DNA from: Alteromonas sp. MMG017
GTDB lineage: Bacteria; Pseudomonadota; Gammaproteobacteria; Enterobacterales; Alteromonadaceae
Direction: 5' to 3'
Assembly (NCBI RefSeq): GCF_018100795.1
Contig: NZ_JAGJDY010000001.1
Coordinates: forward strand, 496,001 to 560,000
Length of the DNA: 64,000 nucleotides
The position numbers and the translations under genes were made by a program. A model generated the notes under the pieces. That model ran no database searches and was not told where the DNA came from. It saw only the letters and a list, made by a program, of their open reading frames with translations. Shown here one piece after another: positions 45,832 through 56,076 of this stretch. The number at the start of each line of letters is the position of its first letter. The stretch's first letter is position 1.

Positions 45832-46710
45832 CTATTGCCCTTGCTTTCGTTTATCGGCACCAAGGCTTAGTAGCCCTGCTAACAAACAGCCGGTAATTAA
45901 CCCCGCAGTGTGCGCCGCATTGGCCATATTCACCCAAAGCACATCGGCAAAGCCTAATACTAGCCACACCAACATAAACCCTATTACCGATTTAGGCAGC
46001 GACAAGCCCCACTGTGGTTTCAGCCAACCTAACCACCACACAAAGCCCATTACGGCGTATACCACACCTGAAAGCCCACCGAATAACATTAAGTTACCCT
46101 GAACTGGCGTGGTAAACATGGCTTGAGCCACGTTCGATATAATGGCCGATAGCGCAAACACCACAAACAACATGCTTTTACCAAAGGTACTTTCTATTTT
46201 GGCGCCTAACATACACCACCAAAGTAGATTGAAGATAATATGCAGTGCGCTGAAGTGAATAAACGCGGGCCCTAATAGCCTCCACCATTCATGGTTTTCA
46301 GCAAGTACACTAAGCGGCTGCATGAGTAGATGTTGCGCGATGGGGCTGAACAAACCTAGCAACGACAAACCATACACCAGCACACAAAGTACAAACACAA
46401 TACTGGTTAACGGTACCGACAATGCATTATTGATGAACCCTTTCATATCGAACTGACGTGAAGGCACTAAATCAACGTTCTCGCCATGCTGCCAAGCAGC
46501 TTGCTGATATTTTGGATTGTTCGGTTGCTGAATAAATTCTTCAGTTATGGCGCGGGCTTTAAGTGCATCGTTATCGTCTTCCAACAATACAACAAACTCA
46601 TCACCCGCTTCAGTAGGCTTTACCGTGGCGGTGATATTCTGGCTACCTAAGTAGTTAGCCAGTAAATGCGCCACGCCTTGCTGGCGAAAAGCAATTAAAG
46701 GATGGCTCAC
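45832..46710 (-). CDS. glpG: Rhomboid protease GlpG
   Basis: This 292-aa intramembrane serine protease has a cytosolic N-terminal domain (~1-80) and six transmembrane helices. Catalytic Ser is in FGGLSGVVYA and His in NAAHTAGLI. WWRLLGPAFIHFSALHI is the L1 loop region. The start is GTG overlapping the glpE stop (GTGA). glpE-glpG pairing is common in gammaproteobacteria. Confidence 0.92.
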   Translation of the reverse strand: MSHPLIAFRQQGVAHLLANYLGSQNITATVKPTEAGDEFVVLLEDDNDALKARAITEEFIQQPNNPKYQQAAWQHGENVDLVPSRQFDMKGFINNALSVPLTSIVFVLCVLVYGLSLLGLFSPIAQHLLMQPLSVLAENHEWWRLLGPAFIHFSALHIIFNLLWWCMLGAKIESTFGKSMLFVVFALSAIISNVAQAMFTTPVQGNLMLFGGLSGVVYAVMGFVWWLGWLKPQWGLSLPKSVIGFMLVWLVLGFADVLWVNMANAAHTAGLITGCLLAGLLSLGADKRKQGQ

Positions 46711-47024
46711 GAATTTTCAGACACCACAGACTGGCCTAAGCGCCATGCTTCGAAACCACCGTCCATACTATAAACGGTGTTAAAACCTTGCTCAGCTATA
46801 ACCTGTGCGGCTTGCTGACTGCTTACGCCGTGATAGCACACCACGACTACAGGGGTTTCTTTTGGCGTTTGTTCTACAAAGGCCGCGAAGTTATCGTTAT
46901 TCAACGGCTTCGCTTCTGGCATGTGACCATTAGCAAAAGATTGCGGGTCACGAATATCTACGATGGCTACATCGCCATTGAAGTTTGCTACGTCTTGTAC
47001 ACTAATGTGTGAAAATGCTGTCAT
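46707..47024 (-). CDS. glpE: Thiosulfate sulfurtransferase GlpE (rhodanese)
   Basis: This 105-aa single-domain rhodanese has IVDIRDPQSFANGHM and the active-site Cys in VVVCYHGVSSQQAA. It transfers sulfane sulfur to thiol or cyanide acceptors in the cytosol. Its ATG overlaps the tdh stop codon (TAATG), so kbl-tdh-glpE-glpG form one overlapping operon. Confidence 0.9.
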   Translation of the reverse strand: MTAFSHISVQDVANFNGDVAIVDIRDPQSFANGHMPEAKPLNNDNFAAFVEQTPKETPVVVVCYHGVSSQQAAQVIAEQGFNTVYSMDGGFEAWRLGQSVVSENS

Positions 47025-48049
47025 TATTGCCAGTCCAGTATAACTTTGCCTGATTGTCCTGAACCCATGGTATCAAAACCTTTCTGAAAGTCATCAACCG
47101 AAAAGGTATGTGTGATGATTGGCGACAAATCTAAGCCACTTTGCAGCAAACTTGCCATTTTGTACCAGGTTTCGAACATTTCACGACCGTAGATACCTTT
47201 GATCACCAACCCTTTAAAAATAACTTGGTTCCAATCAACCGATACATCTTGTGGTGGAATACCTAGCATTGCCACCTTTCCGCCGTGATTCATTTTCTTT
47301 AGCATGTCGCGAAAGGCGACCGGTACGCCCGACATTTCAAGGCCAACATCAAAGCCTTCACTCATACCAAGCTCGTTCATCACGTCTTGCAAGTCTTCTT
47401 TGCTAACATCAACAGCGCGAGTTGCGCCCATCTTTCTAGCAAGCTCTAGGCGGTACGGGTTAATGTCGGTGATAACCACATGGCGAGCACCAACATGACG
47501 CGCCACTGCGGCTGCCATAATACCAATGGGGCCTGCTCCGGTAATCAGTACATCTTCACCCACTAAGTCGAAGCTAAGGGCGGTGTGCACAGCATTTCCA
47601 AATGGGTCGAAAATAGACGCCAGTTCATCACTAATGTTGTCAGGTATTTTAAATGCGTTAAACGCCGGAATAACCAAATACTCGGCAAATGCGCCTGGGC
47701 GATTTACACCTACACCTTCGGTATTACGACATAAATGGCGACGGCCTGCACGGCAGTTTCTACAGTGTCCACACGTAATATGGCCTTCACCAGATACCCT
47801 ATCGCCTATAGCAAAGCCGCGTACTTCTTGACCCATACCAACCACTTCACCCACGTACTCGTGACCCACTACCATAGGTACAGGTATGGTTTGCTGCGAC
47901 CATTCATCCCAGTTGTAAATGTGCATGTCGGTGCCGCAAATGGCGGTTTTACGAATTTTGATTAATAAATCGTTATGGCCAACTTCGGGCTCTTGGGTAT
48001 CTTGAAGCCAAATGCCTTTCTCGGCTTTTGCTTTAACTAGCGACTTCAT
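47024..48049 (-). CDS. tdh: L-threonine 3-dehydrogenase
   Basis: This 341-aa zinc-dependent medium-chain dehydrogenase oxidises threonine to 2-amino-3-ketobutyrate with NAD+. The catalytic zinc site is [15 protein letters not shown], the structural zinc site is [15 protein letters not shown], and the Rossmann motif is [15 protein letters not shown]. Length equals the E. coli enzyme. It overlaps kbl by 4 bp (ATGA), so the unstable product goes directly to Kbl. Confidence 0.96.
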   Translation of the reverse strand: MKSLVKAKAEKGIWLQDTQEPEVGHNDLLIKIRKTAICGTDMHIYNWDEWSQQTIPVPMVVGHEYVGEVVGMGQEVRGFAIGDRVSGEGHITCGHCRNCRAGRRHLCRNTEGVGVNRPGAFAEYLVIPAFNAFKIPDNISDELASIFDPFGNAVHTALSFDLVGEDVLITGAGPIGIMAAAVARHVGARHVVITDINPYRLELARKMGATRAVDVSKEDLQDVMNELGMSEGFDVGLEMSGVPVAFRDMLKKMNHGGKVAMLGIPPQDVSVDWNQVIFKGLVIKGIYGREMFETWYKMASLLQSGLDLSPIITHTFSVDDFQKGFDTMGSGQSGKVILDWQ

Positions 48050-49242
48050 GCAATAACTCCCATTTCACGGCCTACTTCAATAAACGCATCAATGGCTTTG
48101 TCTACGTGTTCAATAGAATGCCCAGCTGACATTTGGGTGCGTATTCTAGCTTGCCCTTTAGGTACTACAGGGTATGAGAAACCAATCACGTAAATACCTT
48201 TTTCAAGTAGCTTGTCTGCCATCTCGCTAGCAACACGCGCATCGCCTAGCATCACAGGAATGATAGCGTGATCTTTACCTGCAAGGGTAAAGCCAGCATC
48301 TTCCATACGAGAACGAAAGTGGGCTGAATTGCGCCATAGCTGTTCACGTAGTGCTGCGCCCTCTTTCATCATCTCGAATACTTTCAGTGAAGCCGATACG
48401 ATAGGCGGCGCAACAGAGTTTGAGAATAAGTACGGGCGAGAGCGTTGACGTAACCACTCAACTACTTCTTTTTTGCCTGATGTATAACCGCCTGATGCGC
48501 CGCCCATCGCTTTACCCAAAGTACCAGTGAGAATATCCACTCGGCCCATTACGTCGCAGTATTCATGACTGCCTTTGCCGTTTTCGCCTAAAAACCCAGT
48601 CGCGTGGCAATCATCTACCATTACCAGTGCATCATACTTTTCGGCGAGGTCACAAATACCTGCAAGATTAGCAATAACACCGTCCATCGAGAACACGCCA
48701 TCGGTAGCAATCACTTTAAATCGTGCGCCGTCGGCAACGGCTTGCTTAAGTTGATCTTCCAGTGAGTCCATGTCGTTATTGGCATAACGGTAGCGCTTAG
48801 CTTTACACAAACGTACACCGTCAATAATGCTGGCATGGTTTAGTGCATCAGAAATAATGGCGTCTTCTGGGCCTAGCAAGGTTTCAAATAACCCGCCGTT
48901 GGCGTCAAAACAAGATGGGTACAAAATAGTATCTTCTGTACCAAGAAATGCGCTAATTTCAGTTTCTAGTTGCTTATGAATATCTTGGGTACCACAAATG
49001 AAGCGCACAGACGCCATACCAAACCCGTGGGTTTCAAGGCCATTTTTGGCTGCTGCGATAAGGTCTGGGTGGTTAGCCAAACCTAAATAGTTGTTCGCAC
49101 AGAAGTTGATGACATGCTCGCCGTTGGCCACGTCTATATCTGCTTGTTGCTGTGAAGTAATAACGCGCTCTTTTTTATACAGACCATCTTCTTTAGTGGC
49201 CTCAATTTGCGCTTGCAGGTGAGAGATAAATGCCGCTGACAT
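48046..49242 (-). CDS. kbl: 2-amino-3-ketobutyrate CoA ligase
   Basis: This 398-aa PLP enzyme splits 2-amino-3-ketobutyrate with CoA to glycine and acetyl-Co[11 protein letters not shown] and [17 protein letters not shown] (PLP lysine) are characteristic. The ATG at 49242 has GGAG 8 nt upstream and gives the same length as E. coli Kbl; a frame to 49302 lacks support. The glycine formed joins the same pool as the betaine pathway at the other end of the window. Confidence 0.96.
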   Translation of the reverse strand: MSAAFISHLQAQIEATKEDGLYKKERVITSQQQADIDVANGEHVINFCANNYLGLANHPDLIAAAKNGLETHGFGMASVRFICGTQDIHKQLETEISAFLGTEDTILYPSCFDANGGLFETLLGPEDAIISDALNHASIIDGVRLCKAKRYRYANNDMDSLEDQLKQAVADGARFKVIATDGVFSMDGVIANLAGICDLAEKYDALVMVDDCHATGFLGENGKGSHEYCDVMGRVDILTGTLGKAMGGASGGYTSGKKEVVEWLRQRSRPYLFSNSVAPPIVSASLKVFEMMKEGAALREQLWRNSAHFRSRMEDAGFTLAGKDHAIIPVMLGDARVASEMADKLLEKGIYVIGFSYPVVPKGQARIRTQMSAGHSIEHVDKAIDAFIEVGREMGVIA

Positions 49243-49396
49243 GTCAGACTCCGAAATTAATAAAAAATGTATTTTAAAGAAAGCGATATAAAGGTTACAC
49301 AAGGAAGGGGGCGTTTTAACAGTATTAAAACTTGTAGCTGTAAACTTTTTAGCACACTTGTTAGCTGTGGCTAAAGATCTAGCTGGCTAGGCTGCC

Positions 49397-51850
49397 CTAT
49401 TCGTTAGACCGCGTACTGTCCCATATGCCCATGTGTACGTTTTTACTTAGGGTGGTCCAAATATCTGGCTCTGGAATAGGTCGACTAATTAAGTACCCCT
49501 GCCCCATCTGACAATCAAAATGACATAGCATTTCAAACTGCTCTGCTGTTTCAATGCCTTCAGCTACCACAATTAACCCCATTTTTCGCACCATGGCAAT
49601 GGTTGAATGCACGATGTTTCTATCGTCGGCATTCTCAATGATATTGGCAACAAACGAACGGTCGATTTTTATGAAGTCGGCAGGCAGTGATTTCAAGTAA
49701 CTAAGAGACGAGTAGCCCGTTCCAAAATCATCAATGGCCAATGTACACCCCATATCTCTAATAGTACGCATAATAGAGGTTGCTCGTTCAATATCGGTGA
49801 CCAATACTGTTTCTGTTAATTCCAAACATACTTGGGATGGCGAAATATCATTGCGAATGATTTGCTGCTGCAAAAAATCAGGAAGACTGGGGTCAAGAAA
49901 CTGCCCAGCAGACAGGTTAATCGCTAACTTCACATTAGGATAACCATTCGCGTTCAGTTCTCTAATAAGGTAAGTGGCCTTGGCTATTACCCAATAATCT
50001 AGCTCTAGCATGAAAGAGGTATTTTCAAGCGGAGGGATAAACTCTGCCGGTGATATGGCCCCCTTAACAGGGTGATACCAGCGAAGCAGTGCTTCGAAGC
50101 CTATTAATTCATTGGTTCGTAAGTCGATTTGAGGCTGCAAGGCTAAACTGAACTGACTTTCTCTTAGTGCTACCCGCGCTTCGGCTTCTAGCTCAACCTT
50201 TTTCATTACCTTCAAGTTCATGGTGGCATCGTAAACTCTAAAGCCCGCCCCTTTTTTCGATTTTGCTTCGTACATAGCAATATCGGCATGCCGCAACAAT
50301 TCCACTGGCGTAGCTCTGGCATGGCGGCTCACGGCCACACCTATACTAATAGAGACATAGAACTGCATGCCATCCACTTCAATGGGCTGCTCAAACTCTT
50401 CAATGATTTTCTTCGCGACGTGTTCCACTTGCTCTTTGTTTTCAATGCTCGATAACAATACAACGAACTCATCACCACCAAATCGTGAAGCAATATCAGT
50501 TTCTCTAATAGGCCGCGAGATCCGCATAGCCGCGGCTTTTAAAAGCTTATCTCCCACGTCATGACCATAGCTGTCATTTACTTTTTTAAAGTCATCTAAG
50601 TCCATGAACATCAGTGCGACTAATCTATCATCTCGCGCAGAATGGGCGAGCTGGTTTTCAATTTGAAAGGTCAGCATATTTCGATTGGGCAAGCCTGTGA
50701 GCACATCGAACATAGCCATTTTTTCAAGCTTGGCAGTATTTACGGCCATTTGGCCATCGAAGTCTTCTAGCTGTTTTGCCAGCGCATTCGCGGCTTCTTC
50801 TACTACATCAAGCTCGTCATTTAATTGCCAAAGTGATGAATGATGCTTTTTTTCGACTTGCTTGCGGTATTCGACAAACTTGTGGTCGGCCAGCATAGGC
50901 AAGCGTTCACTTATGCCTAATAGCCTAATGCGGTACTGATTGAGAAAGAGTCTTAGAAGCAATGAAAACAAAATAAGCAGTATAATTGCACTCGCTATGA
51001 CCAGTAATTCGTATTGCTCTTTTTGATTTACCAACGCAGAAATATCTTGCACAACCATGAGGTAAGGTTGCTCTGACATACTGTGGGCAAAGGGTAATAA
51101 GCTGACCGACAACTCTTTTTCCTGAAATGATATTCGAAGCCCTTTAACCACCAGCTTTTCAATACTCCAATTTTTTGGAAAAGCAGCAATAAGCTCGGTT
51201 AAATAGTCTTGATTAGATTGTGAAAGCTGGCTGGACAGCGTTAGCATAGGTTTGTTGTCATCATCTGGCTTGTGCTGAACCATCACGACCTTATGGGCAT
51301 CAGTAGAGCGATTAAACAACGACAAAAGTTCACGCATTGAAGCAGAAAGTATAACGACAGGTACTACCTCGTCATCAGTCATGATAGGCACAGATAAATA
51401 ATGAGTGCACACACTCTCGCAGCGAATTAACGCTCTGCTGCTAAGAGACTGCTGGGTGCTGCGCACTAATTTTAGAACAAAATCACTAATGGGGGTGGAT
51501 TGCTCTCCCACTACGCCGTTTCGGTCAAACAGATAAAGCTGTTCCACATGAAAGTTCAGCATCAGGTATTCCTGATTTCGCTGAAGATTTTCATAAAAGT
51601 ACTCTAAATCTTGATGCTTCGACATTTCTATGTGGCTAAACATGTCTACCCACAACACCATACGGTTATGCAGAATATCTTCGAAAAGCTGTAGTCGACG
51701 TTGGTTTTTTAGTTGCTCATCTTGCTGCTGAAAAACTAAGCTTGAATCAGACTCACGAATGAGCACCATAGAGATAACCACAGTGACGGTAAGCACCATC
51801 GCCATCAGCATAATGATGGTTTTAGTGGTAAACGACATCTCCACTTTCAT
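49397..51850 (-). CDS. Membrane-bound GGDEF-EAL protein with periplasmic sensor
   Basis: This 817-aa inner-membrane protein has one helix near residues 10-28 and another near 290-310, bounding a ~260-residue periplasmic sensor. A HAMP-like linker and coiled coil, GGDEF (RFGGDEFVVLL) and EAL (FEALLRW, DDFGTGYSSLSYL, ADFIKID, AEGIET) follow. All main EAL residues are present, so it can be a c-di-GMP phosphodiesterase, possibly bifunctional. I use the ATG at 51850, 8 bp after the porin-like gene's stop. It is the last gene of a three-gene unit and probably senses a periplasmic ligand with its two partners. Confidence 0.88.
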   Translation of the reverse strand: MKVEMSFTTKTIIMLMAMVLTVTVVISMVLIRESDSSLVFQQQDEQLKNQRRLQLFEDILHNRMVLWVDMFSHIEMSKHQDLEYFYENLQRNQEYLMLNFHVEQLYLFDRNGVVGEQSTPISDFVLKLVRSTQQSLSSRALIRCESVCTHYLSVPIMTDDEVVPVVILSASMRELLSLFNRSTDAHKVVMVQHKPDDDNKPMLTLSSQLSQSNQDYLTELIAAFPKNWSIEKLVVKGLRISFQEKELSVSLLPFAHSMSEQPYLMVVQDISALVNQKEQYELLVIASAIILLILFSLLLRLFLNQYRIRLLGISERLPMLADHKFVEYRKQVEKKHHSSLWQLNDELDVVEEAANALAKQLEDFDGQMAVNTAKLEKMAMFDVLTGLPNRNMLTFQIENQLAHSARDDRLVALMFMDLDDFKKVNDSYGHDVGDKLLKAAAMRISRPIRETDIASRFGGDEFVVLLSSIENKEQVEHVAKKIIEEFEQPIEVDGMQFYVSISIGVAVSRHARATPVELLRHADIAMYEAKSKKGAGFRVYDATMNLKVMKKVELEAEARVALRESQFSLALQPQIDLRTNELIGFEALLRWYHPVKGAISPAEFIPPLENTSFMLELDYWVIAKATYLIRELNANGYPNVKLAINLSAGQFLDPSLPDFLQQQIIRNDISPSQVCLELTETVLVTDIERATSIMRTIRDMGCTLAIDDFGTGYSSLSYLKSLPADFIKIDRSFVANIIENADDRNIVHSTIAMVRKMGLIVVAEGIETAEQFEMLCHFDCQMGQGYLISRPIPEPDIWTTLSKNVHMGIWDSTRSNE

Positions 51851-51858
51851 GATTGAGC

Positions 51859-53052
51859 CTAGAACCAATACATAAGTTGTACAGACCACATACGCCAGTG
51901 CTCCTGTGAATGATTCCGTATGCTAGGGTCAAGCAAGCTTACCACTCTTGCGGCTCCATCAACCCAGTGATGCTCTGCCTGTAAACGCCACCCTGGCGAG
52001 ATATCCCATCTTGCCCCAACGGTAACTGTATCCATATAACCAAAATAAGAAGGAACAAGGCCACCAGTACTTATTTCAAGGTCTTCGCCATTTGGATCGT
52101 TGCTGTTATTCACATAGGTGTCGTAACCAATAAGGCCGCTAAAGCGGTTGTTAAATAAGTATCTAAATTGAACAAACCCGCCTTCTCCGGTGATCCTATC
52201 CACATAATCAGGGGCGAAGAGACCATTATATTCTTGTAATTCTCTAACTAGCTCGCTGCTAAACTGCCATTTTTCACTAAAGTATTGCATGGAGAACATG
52301 AACCTGCGGATATTCGCACCGCCGTCTAACCGATTGTCTTCCTGTGCTGCGGTGTATCCAAAATCGGACTCAAGCCAACTTAGGCCTACTCTCCACGCCA
52401 TTGTGGCAGGTTGCCAAAATGCGCTGGCTTGATGTACAAAGTCTTGTTCTATTTTCCCCTGAGCATCGTCACCTAGGAAGAAGTCTCTTTGGGCGTCATT
52501 TAAAGGAGAACGCCCGTAACTCCAATTTACTTCCCAAATGTTGTCTGTTGAGTATTTCTTAAATTTTGCCTGTAGCCCATCACTTCCCAACGCAATATCG
52601 CGAAAACCATCGAAGTAAACTGATTGAGGAAGCATCGTGGTATCTCTAGTTTGAGGTACATCGCGAGTGACTGAATATAACCAGTGCGTATTTTTAAAGC
52701 GGCCAATGTGCACTTGCGCTTGCCACCCAGCTACATTGGGGATAGACCAATCTATAAACAGATAATCTAACCTTGTACCCTTTTCAAACCGATTTCCCGC
52801 ATCAAGATAAACCACCTGCCCCGCTACTGATAAATTGCTATTCAAACGATAATGGCCGTTAATACCGACTTCAGACAACTCACCAGTAATATTATTATCT
52901 TCGGCAATAAAATCGCTATCAATAGACTGCGTTAGTCCTTGAGCTATGTAGCCATGCCATGAAAACTTGGGCTCTTCTTGTGCCATGACCATTGCACTAG
53001 GAGCTGTAAGTAAAACAGCGCGTAGAAACCATACGAACACTTGCTTATTCAT
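51859..53052 (-). CDS. Outer-membrane beta-barrel (porin-like) protein
   Basis: This 397-aa protein has a signal peptide ending AMVMAQ, alternating hydrophobic/polar strands rich in aromatic residues, and a C-terminal Trp-Phe typical of outer-membrane barrels. WQAQVHIGRFKN and WRVGLSWLESDFGY look like barrel strands. The substrate is unknown. It overlaps the upstream periplasmic protein gene by 4 bp (ATGA). Confidence 0.75.
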   Translation of the reverse strand: MNKQVFVWFLRAVLLTAPSAMVMAQEEPKFSWHGYIAQGLTQSIDSDFIAEDNNITGELSEVGINGHYRLNSNLSVAGQVVYLDAGNRFEKGTRLDYLFIDWSIPNVAGWQAQVHIGRFKNTHWLYSVTRDVPQTRDTTMLPQSVYFDGFRDIALGSDGLQAKFKKYSTDNIWEVNWSYGRSPLNDAQRDFFLGDDAQGKIEQDFVHQASAFWQPATMAWRVGLSWLESDFGYTAAQEDNRLDGGANIRRFMFSMQYFSEKWQFSSELVRELQEYNGLFAPDYVDRITGEGGFVQFRYLFNNRFSGLIGYDTYVNNSNDPNGEDLEISTGGLVPSYFGYMDTVTVGARWDISPGWRLQAEHHWVDGAARVVSLLDPSIRNHSQEHWRMWSVQLMYWF

Positions 53053-53516
53053 TGTTCACGCACCTCGATAACTTGTACATCTTTTACTTTGCTGATATCA
53101 GCATATCCAATAGCACCAACCGTATTCTCAACCATGTTGAGAAGGGCTTCTTGCGATGACACCCGTGTAGGTGTAACTCCTTGACCAGAATAAGTAAGTT
53201 GATCCCAAAGCCGAGAGAGTTGATAGGGAAACATTTGTATATTTTCACGACAAAAGGTTTTATGCAGAATGTGAACATCCTCAAGAACAACAACATGGAT
53301 TTTTTCTCCGTTGCTCCAGTATTGTTTGTGGCCTGTAAATATTTGGCGTAATTCTGATTGAGTAAGGGATGTGTTATCCACCGACTCATTTGCGACAACA
53401 ACGGCCTGTTGTGCAAGAGCAACGGGACTACAAGCTAAAAATAGCATGCTGAGCATCAGTGCTGAGTACTCTGAATTGCTAGTTAAAGCTCGTATTCGTT
53501 TAATCAATGCGAGCAT
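53049..53516 (-). CDS. Small periplasmic phosphate-binding-protein-like protein
   Basis: This 155-aa protein carries a signal peptide (ending ALAQQ) and a fragment of the PstS-like PBP fold: LTQSELRQIFTGHKQYWSNG and ENTVGAIGYADISKV. It is about half the length of PstS and lacks a visible second lobe. It starts an operon with the porin-like and GGDEF-EAL genes, so it probably works as a ligand-sensing partner rather than an ABC-transporter component. I use ATG 53516; GTG 53522 and TTG 53525 are alternatives. Confidence 0.75.
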   Translation of the reverse strand: MLALIKRIRALTSNSEYSALMLSMLFLACSPVALAQQAVVVANESVDNTSLTQSELRQIFTGHKQYWSNGEKIHVVVLEDVHILHKTFCRENIQMFPYQLSRLWDQLTYSGQGVTPTRVSSQEALLNMVENTVGAIGYADISKVKDVQVIEVREQ

Positions 53517-53615
53517 AATCACCAAAGGGCGCTCTCCATGTCTTAGAAAAATTGGCGCGTATACGCTAAGTGTAGATAACGGTTAGAAGAAATTCCCAGA
53601 AATAGTGTTTATTCG

Positions 53616-54638
53616 TTAAAGCAGTGCATTAATTTTTGAAAATACCGCATCTGTGGTAACACCTTCCATCAAGTTATCGCCCTTTGCGCGAATTCCCCAA
53701 GGTAATTGTTCCCACTTTTTTCCTTTTTGCTTTTCAATACACTCATCGTAAACGGAAACCGTGTTATCTATATTGTTATACGGCCCAGTGCGGATAGGGT
53801 TTGAATGAGCATACAATCCAATAACGGGCGTGCCTACTGTGGTGGCCATGTGAGCAGGCCCAGTGTCAGGTGCAATCACTACACTCGCGTGCTTTAACAA
53901 TACCAGTAATTGGTGAAGACTGGTTTTGCCAGTAAAATCGGCTTTAATTGTGGGCTTACACGCTAAAATAGCATTGGCAGTGGTTTTATCGAGCTCTCCT
54001 GGGCCACCCACCAATATGACAGATTTACCTTGTTGCGATAAATAATCAGCGGTTTCAGCATACCTTTCGGGAAGCCAGTTACGTTCAGCTTTGCTGGCGG
54101 CAGGCGCAATAACCGCATAGTCACCTAAAGTTTCGGCTTGGTTTTTACCCCAATGCTCATCTTCTTCGCTAACAGGGATATTCCACGATGGGGTATCGAC
54201 TTTTGGCACGCCTAGCGCGTCGGCAAAATCCATAAAACCGTCGAGCACATGAGCATGTTGGCGAGGCGCTACGCGCTCGTTCGCGAATAACCAATGCAGT
54301 TCTTTGCTTCTGGCCCAGTCGAAACCAATTCTGCGCTTCGCCTTTATCACTCTAGAGGCCATGTTTGCGCGTAGGGCAACTTGCATCATTAGCAATGCGT
54401 CGAAGGTTTCACCTTTCACTGCATTTTTTAAGCTTTCAACCGCTGCTTTGCCTTGTTTTTTATCAAAAATGATAAAGCGCACATTCGGCATAAGTTTAAC
54501 CAGTTGATACTCTACCTTGCCAATGACCCAAGTTAGCTCAGCGTCAGGCCAATGGGTTTGAATACGTGTTACCATAGCGGCTGCATGGCACACATCACCA
54601 ATAGCAGATAGACGCATTAAGCAAATCTTTTTTCCCAC
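53616..54638 (-). CDS. Glycosyltransferase family 9 (heptosyltransferase-like)
   Basis: This 340-aa GT9 enzyme has MRLSAIGDVCHAAAM near the N-terminus and APDTGPAHMATTVGTPVIGLY at the ADP-sugar-binding site. It adds a heptose-type sugar to the LPS inner core on the inner-membrane face. The frame extends to an ATG at 54713 that overlaps the kdkA start codon; the GTG at 54638 has GAGAGAG upstream and gives the usual family start, so I prefer it. It is divergent from kdkA, another core-LPS gene. Confidence 0.85.
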   Translation of the reverse strand: MGKKICLMRLSAIGDVCHAAAMVTRIQTHWPDAELTWVIGKVEYQLVKLMPNVRFIIFDKKQGKAAVESLKNAVKGETFDALLMMQVALRANMASRVIKAKRRIGFDWARSKELHWLFANERVAPRQHAHVLDGFMDFADALGVPKVDTPSWNIPVSEEDEHWGKNQAETLGDYAVIAPAASKAERNWLPERYAETADYLSQQGKSVILVGGPGELDKTTANAILACKPTIKADFTGKTSLHQLLVLLKHASVVIAPDTGPAHMATTVGTPVIGLYAHSNPIRTGPYNNIDNTVSVYDECIEKQKGKKWEQLPWGIRAKGDNLMEGVTTDAVFSKINALL

Positions 54639-54711
54639 AAATGCTCTCTCGTTGCTGAAATGCCGAAATAATTCATTAGAATGGTAAATTTTACCATAAG
54701 TAACGGACGTC

Positions 54712-55428
54712 ATGGCGATAATACGACGAGACTTAGGTGCAGGGCATCACTTCTTATATAACGATAAGTTAATGACTGAACCTAGCGTAGATATGTTCAG
54801 CCATGAATTTTGGCTATTTCAAAATAAAATTACCGGTGAGGCCAAAGGCCGTGGTACCACTATTTTTATTGAGCATGATACGCAGCATTGGGTACTTCGT
54901 CATTTTAGACGGGGCGGCCTAGTAGGAAAGTGCTTAAGTGATCAGTACTTTTTTCTAGGCGTTGAACGTTCCCGCCCGTTTGAAGAGTTCCGTTTGCTCG
55001 CCAAAATGCGAGAGCATGGCTTACGCGTGCCAGTTCCTGTTGGTGCCCATATACACCGCAGAGGCTTTATTTATCGAGGGAACCTTATTACTCAGAATAT
55101 CCCTGAAAGCCAAGATTTACATCATGTGCTTACTCGCGAACCGTTAACCAAGGCTGATTGGTATGCAGTGGGCGAAGCATTAGCCAAAATGCACGCTTGC
55201 CAAATTTATCACCACGATGCCAACATCAGAAACATTATGATGGACAATGAGCGTAATATTTGGCTAATAGATTTCGATCGCTGTCATGAACGTCGCGGCA
55301 ATCATTGGAAGAAAGATAACCTTTCCCGTTTGTTGCGCTCGTTGAATAAAGAGAAAGGCTTGAATACCCAGTTTTACTGGACGCCTGATGATTGGCAGTA
55401 TTGTTTAGAGGGCTATAGAAGCAACTGA
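54712..55428 (+). CDS. kdkA: 3-deoxy-D-manno-octulosonic acid kinase
   Basis: This 238-aa kinase phosphorylates Kdo of lipid A precursors and belongs to the WaaP/KdkA family with a protein-kinase-like fold. HHDANIRNIMMD is the catalytic loop and LIDFDRC the metal-binding DFD. Organisms with KdkA usually make a phosphorylated single-Kdo core. Its ATG lies inside CATG, the maximal start of the divergent GT9 gene. Confidence 0.88.
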   Translation: MAIIRRDLGAGHHFLYNDKLMTEPSVDMFSHEFWLFQNKITGEAKGRGTTIFIEHDTQHWVLRHFRRGGLVGKCLSDQYFFLGVERSRPFEEFRLLAKMREHGLRVPVPVGAHIHRRGFIYRGNLITQNIPESQDLHHVLTREPLTKADWYAVGEALAKMHACQIYHHDANIRNIMMDNERNIWLIDFDRCHERRGNHWKKDNLSRLLRSLNKEKGLNTQFYWTPDDWQYCLEGYRSN

Positions 55429-55487
55429 ATTGCAATTGCATCTACCCATATTTATCGATACTGTTGCCTTACAACTATAAAGATTAG

Positions 55488-55982
<495 letters not shown>

Positions 55983-56045
55983 AACGCTTTAATAAAAGCG
56001 TTAAACACACTGCGCTCAACATGCCTATTGAGCGCATTGTGTTTT
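55983..56045. terminator. Bidirectional terminator between coaD and mutM
   Basis: A first hairpin AACGCTTT/AAAGCGTT (55983-56002) is followed by a larger one at 56003-56044: AAACACA and TGCGCTCAA pairing with TTGAGCGCA and TGTGTTT around one mismatch, with T-rich sequence on both ends. It lies between convergent genes. Confidence 0.7.
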
Positions 56046-56076
56046 ATCTAACGTGATCTATCTCGGTGTATTTAAA

